35,237 bases of DNA from an uncultured Lachnospiraceae bacterium (GTDB taxonomy: Bacteria > Bacillota > Clostridia > Lachnospirales > Lachnospiraceae), in contig CAJTOR010000041.1 of NCBI GenBank assembly GCA_910577675.1, positions 1-35,237 on the forward strand, read 5' to 3'. The notes beneath the pieces were generated by a model. It saw nothing but the letters and a program-made list of their open reading frames with translations. It was not told the DNA's origin and did not search any database. Below, one piece after another: positions 32,829-35,237 of the stretch. Made by a program: the position numbers and the translations under genes. Positions within the stretch are counted from its first letter, which is position 1; every line of letters starts with the position of its first letter.

Positions 32829-33524
32829 ATGGCAAAAATATTAATTGTTGAGGATGAGGTTAAAATTGCGCGGTTTGTGGAACTGGAATTAAAATATGAG
32901 GGTTATGAGGTGGAGATTGCCAACGATGGCAGGACTGGGCTTGATAAGGCGCTGCATTCCGGGGCGGATCTTGTGCTGCTTGATATTATGCTGCCCGGGC
33001 TTTCCGGTATTGAGGTATGCCGCAGGGTGCGGACAGAATCGGAAATTCCGATTATTATGTTGACGGCTAAGGATGATGTGACGGATAAGGTCGCAGGGCT
33101 TGATATGGGTGCGGATGATTATATGACAAAACCGTTTGCCATTGAGGAGCTTTTAGCGCGTATCCGCGTGGCGCTCAACCGCCATACAAAACATGCTGCC
33201 GGTGCGGAAGCACCAAAAAAGGATGAACTTTCTTTCGGAAAACTCTGTTTGCAGCTTGGGCGGCATGCGGCGTATTTCGGTGAGGAGGAGCTGAGCCTGA
33301 CGAAGAAAGAGTATGAGCTTCTGGAATATCTCCTGAAAAATAAGAATATTGCAGTGACGCGCGAACAACTTTTGAATAATGTGTGGGGTTATGAATATTT
33401 TGGCGATACCAATGTGGTTGATGTTTACATTCGTTATCTGCGCCAGAAGATTGATGACCGGTTTGGCGTGCATGTGATCAGCACGGTGCGCGGAGTGGGG
33501 TATATTATTAAAGATGAAAAGTAA
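32829..33524 (+). CDS. OmpR/PhoB-type response regulator
   Basis: A 231-residue response regulator. The receiver has VEDE, phosphoacceptor Asp52 (LLDIMLPG), Thr79 (MLTAKDD) and Lys101 (MTKPF). The winged helix C-terminal domain has LTKKEYELLEYLLKNKNIAVTREQLLNNVWGYEY and VDVYIRYLRQKID, ending in VRGVGYIIKDEK. It is coupled to the following kinase: the genes overlap by 11 bases. GGAGG is 9 bases before the start. The target genes are not shown by the sequence. Confidence 0.95.
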   Translation: MAKILIVEDEVKIARFVELELKYEGYEVEIANDGRTGLDKALHSGADLVLLDIMLPGLSGIEVCRRVRTESEIPIIMLTAKDDVTDKVAGLDMGADDYMTKPFAIEELLARIRVALNRHTKHAAGAEAPKKDELSFGKLCLQLGRHAAYFGEEELSLTKKEYELLEYLLKNKNIAVTREQLLNNVWGYEYFGDTNVVDVYIRYLRQKIDDRFGVHVISTVRGVGYIIKDEK

Positions 33525-35100
33525 ACTGGTGGGGGGCTTGCGGAGTTTTTTACAGAAAACATGGCTGCCGTTAAAGAAGAAGAGGGATGCCTTTTTGGGA
33601 AGGATCAGGCTGTCGATGAGCCTTCGCATCACTCTGAATTATCTGAAGCTGATGGTGGTAAACGGCGTGGTTTTTATGGGTGTTTTTCTGGTTTTATACC
33701 TGAATGTCCAGACTGAGGAATACAAGAATTTGGCGGATCGTGTGACTTCTGTAGTTCTTGATGTGGCGGCGGCTCAGTCCGGCGCTGCAATCGGTAAATA
33801 TATCGGGAAAGGGCAGCAGGATGCAGAAGAGAAGATCATATCTGACGACGTGAATCAGGCTGGAGGCGGCAGTGGGCAGCTTTCAGAGGCGGAGCTTTTT
33901 GCGAAAGAAAGTTTTTCCGCATGGCTTGCTGCGGTCGGTGAAAATCTGAATCCTTTTACGGGGCGGGGAGTATCCCTGATTATCCAGGAAAAAGATAACA
34001 GGAAGCTCCTTTATGACGACACAAGGTTCGAGGTAAAGGGCTTTTTGTTCTTTAAGGATCTCCATGTGGATCTGTCGGATCGGGAACACCATATTATTAT
34101 AAATTCCCGCCATGCTTTTTCGATTGGCAGGACGGGGTTTGAACTGATTTATAGCTATAATATGTCAAAGGATTATAACCGGATGTGGAAATTGATTCTT
34201 AACATGTCATTTCTGTATGCGGTAATTGTATTTTTTATACTGCATGAGGCGCGGGGGCAGAATGTGCGGATGCTTATTCCGATTAAGGAAATGTCGGATA
34301 CAATCAACCGCATAACTGTAAATAATCTGCATAGTGAGCGCCTTAATCCCTCCGGGGTAACGGACGAACTCAGGGAGCTTGCAGAAACTTTTAACGATAC
34401 GCTCGACCGGCTGGAAACTTCCTATGAAAGCCAGAAACAGTTTGTTTCGGATGCTTCCCATGAACTGCGCACACCGATTGCGGTGGTGCAGGGTTATGCC
34501 AACCTCCTAAAGAGATGGGGAAGCAAGGATGAAGATGTGCTTGAAGAATCCGTCGAGGCGATTTCCAATGAAGCTTTGCAGATGCAGGATCTTGTTGAGA
34601 AACTGTTGTTTTTGTCCCGACATGACAAAAAAACATTGAAGTTAAAAAAAGAACAGTTTAATATGAAACCGATTGTGGAGGAGATGGTGAAGGAAACGCG
34701 CCTTGTCGCGCGGAACCGCAATATTGAAGCGCCCAAACTTGAGGCTGTCCGCGTTTACGGTGACAGGCAGGCACTTAAACAGGCGATCCGTGTTTTTCTT
34801 GACAATGCGCAGAAATATACGGAGGATGGCGATACTATACGCATTTCATGCGAGAACCGTCAGGGGGACTGTGTGATTACGGTTGAGGATACCGGTATTG
34901 GCATGAGGGGGAAGGATCTCGACAATATTTTCAGCCGTTTTTACCGCGCTGACGATGTGCGTGATAAGAAAATTGAGGGTCATGGTCTTGGTCTATCCAT
35001 CGCAAAACTGATTATTATGGCACATACCGGGCGGATTAAGATTCGGACGCAGTACACGAAGGGGACGAGTTTTATTGTGACAATACCTAAGCTTAGGTGA
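33514..35100 (+). CDS. HAMP-HisKA sensor histidine kinase
   Basis: A 528-residue membrane kinase. The first membrane segment is about 45-65, an outside sensor region runs to about 220, and a second segment is about 225-245. A HAMP linker (IPIKEMSDTINRITVNNLHSERL) and the HisKA domain with SDASHELRTPIAVVQGYANLL (His316) follow. The ATPase part has the N box (LDNAQKYT), DTGIGM and GHGLGLSIAK. It forms a pair with the OmpR-type regulator it overlaps. The sensor region contains a Gly/Ser-rich linker (QAGGGSGQLSEAEL) and has no recognised ligand domain. Confidence 0.94.
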   Translation: MKSKLVGGLRSFLQKTWLPLKKKRDAFLGRIRLSMSLRITLNYLKLMVVNGVVFMGVFLVLYLNVQTEEYKNLADRVTSVVLDVAAAQSGAAIGKYIGKGQQDAEEKIISDDVNQAGGGSGQLSEAELFAKESFSAWLAAVGENLNPFTGRGVSLIIQEKDNRKLLYDDTRFEVKGFLFFKDLHVDLSDREHHIIINSRHAFSIGRTGFELIYSYNMSKDYNRMWKLILNMSFLYAVIVFFILHEARGQNVRMLIPIKEMSDTINRITVNNLHSERLNPSGVTDELRELAETFNDTLDRLETSYESQKQFVSDASHELRTPIAVVQGYANLLKRWGSKDEDVLEESVEAISNEALQMQDLVEKLLFLSRHDKKTLKLKKEQFNMKPIVEEMVKETRLVARNRNIEAPKLEAVRVYGDRQALKQAIRVFLDNAQKYTEDGDTIRISCENRQGDCVITVEDTGIGMRGKDLDNIFSRFYRADDVRDKKIEGHGLGLSIAKLIIMAHTGRIKIRTQYTKGTSFIVTIPKLR

Positions 35101-35148
35101 AGGGGGAAGATCAAAGAAAGTTAAAGACTAATTTTGTGCAAAAGCACA

Positions 35149-35186
35149 ATAGCCGTCACTATTGCGAATAGTGGCGGCTATCTCTT
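35149..35186 (+). terminator. Terminator of the last operon, target of the intron
   Basis: A perfect 15-bp stem (ATAGCCGTCACTATT and its complement from 35167 to 35181 with a GCG loop, one G-T not needed) begins 48 bases after the kinase stop. It is followed by CTCTT, the start of a T tract that is cut by the group II intron at 35187. This is the typical setting for group IIC insertion. Confidence 0.8.
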
Positions 35187-35237
35187 GTGCGCCCGGCGGC
35201 GCACGTTTCTAACCGGTGCAAGTCCGGAATCCGCCCG
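35187..35237 (+). mobile_element. 5' end of a group IIC (class C) intron
   Basis: The last 51 bases begin GTGCGCCCGGC and continue with GTTTCTAACCGGTGCAAGTCCGG. This follows the first bases of group IIC introns, such as the Oceanobacillus iheyensis intron (GTGTGCCCGGC, then GGGTGAGAGTCCC at the same place). The 5' GTGNG consensus, the GCCCGGC element and the short GGTGnnAGTCC hairpin in domain I are all present. It lies directly after a terminator stem, as class C introns do. The rest of the ribozyme and the reverse transcriptase gene would be to the right of the window; the intron may be intact or truncated. Confidence 0.8.

Noticed and set aside
35187..35237. Cobalamin riboswitch from GGTGCAAGTCCGG at the right edge
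   Set aside because: The riboswitch core elements are absent, while the start GTGCGCCCGGC and position after a terminator fit a group IIC intron better.

Overview
The window looks like a chromosomal segment of a low-to-mid GC, spore-forming Clostridia member, most likely a Lachnospiraceae relative. The evidence is a Firmicutes-type cluster (guanylate-kinase-like, yaaR, holB, ricT, trmN6, rsmI, abrB), the sporulation gene spmA, a T-box leader, strong AGGAGG-type ribosome sites and sigma-A-like promoters. No rRNA or tRNA gene and no CRISPR array was seen. All assignments come from reading motifs; no database search was run.

Layout. (1) 1-4380 is visibly more AT-rich than the rest. It holds a secreted NlpC/P60 protein, a lipoprotein, a stand-alone receiver protein and a GNAT acetyltransferase. 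(2) 4381-12987 runs rightwards: an array of 31-bp-spaced repeats just upstream of a good promoter, then tldD and tldE, a deletion-broken AAA/PD-(D/E)XK gene, an orphan YehL-like MoxR ATPase and a UvrD/PcrA-type helicase with an extra C-terminal zinc-finger-like domain. (3) 13033-17297: a small unknown protein, then a TetR regulator and an ABC exporter (ATPase plus FtsX-type permease). Two matching perfect palindromes, one before tetR and one before the exporter, suggest that the regulator controls both. (4) 17413-20448: an MFS transporter and a DUF1349 protein, divergent from an AraC regulator; a repeated imperfect palindrome lies between them. (5) 20560-22913: an ECF sigma factor with a membrane partner, then a complete T-box riboswitch (probable threonine specifier) followed by a 2H phosphoesterase (2'-5' RNA ligase family) rather than an aminoacyl-tRNA synthetase or amino-acid gene. 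(6) 23209-28408: the conserved replication/RNA-modification cluster, ending at a bidirectional terminator shared with an AbrB-type regulator. (7) 28616-30290: spmA without spmB and with an unusual insertion, then a decayed AAA ATPase gene. (8) 30636-35100: a LytTR/GHKL two-component system followed by an OmpR/HisKA two-component system, each behind a good promoter. (9) The last 51 bases are the 5' end of a group IIC intron sitting directly behind the terminator of the last gene.

The points most worth following are the T-box leader before a 2H phosphoesterase gene, the phased repeat array before tldDE, the group IIC intron at the right edge, and the helicase with its unusual C-terminal domain.
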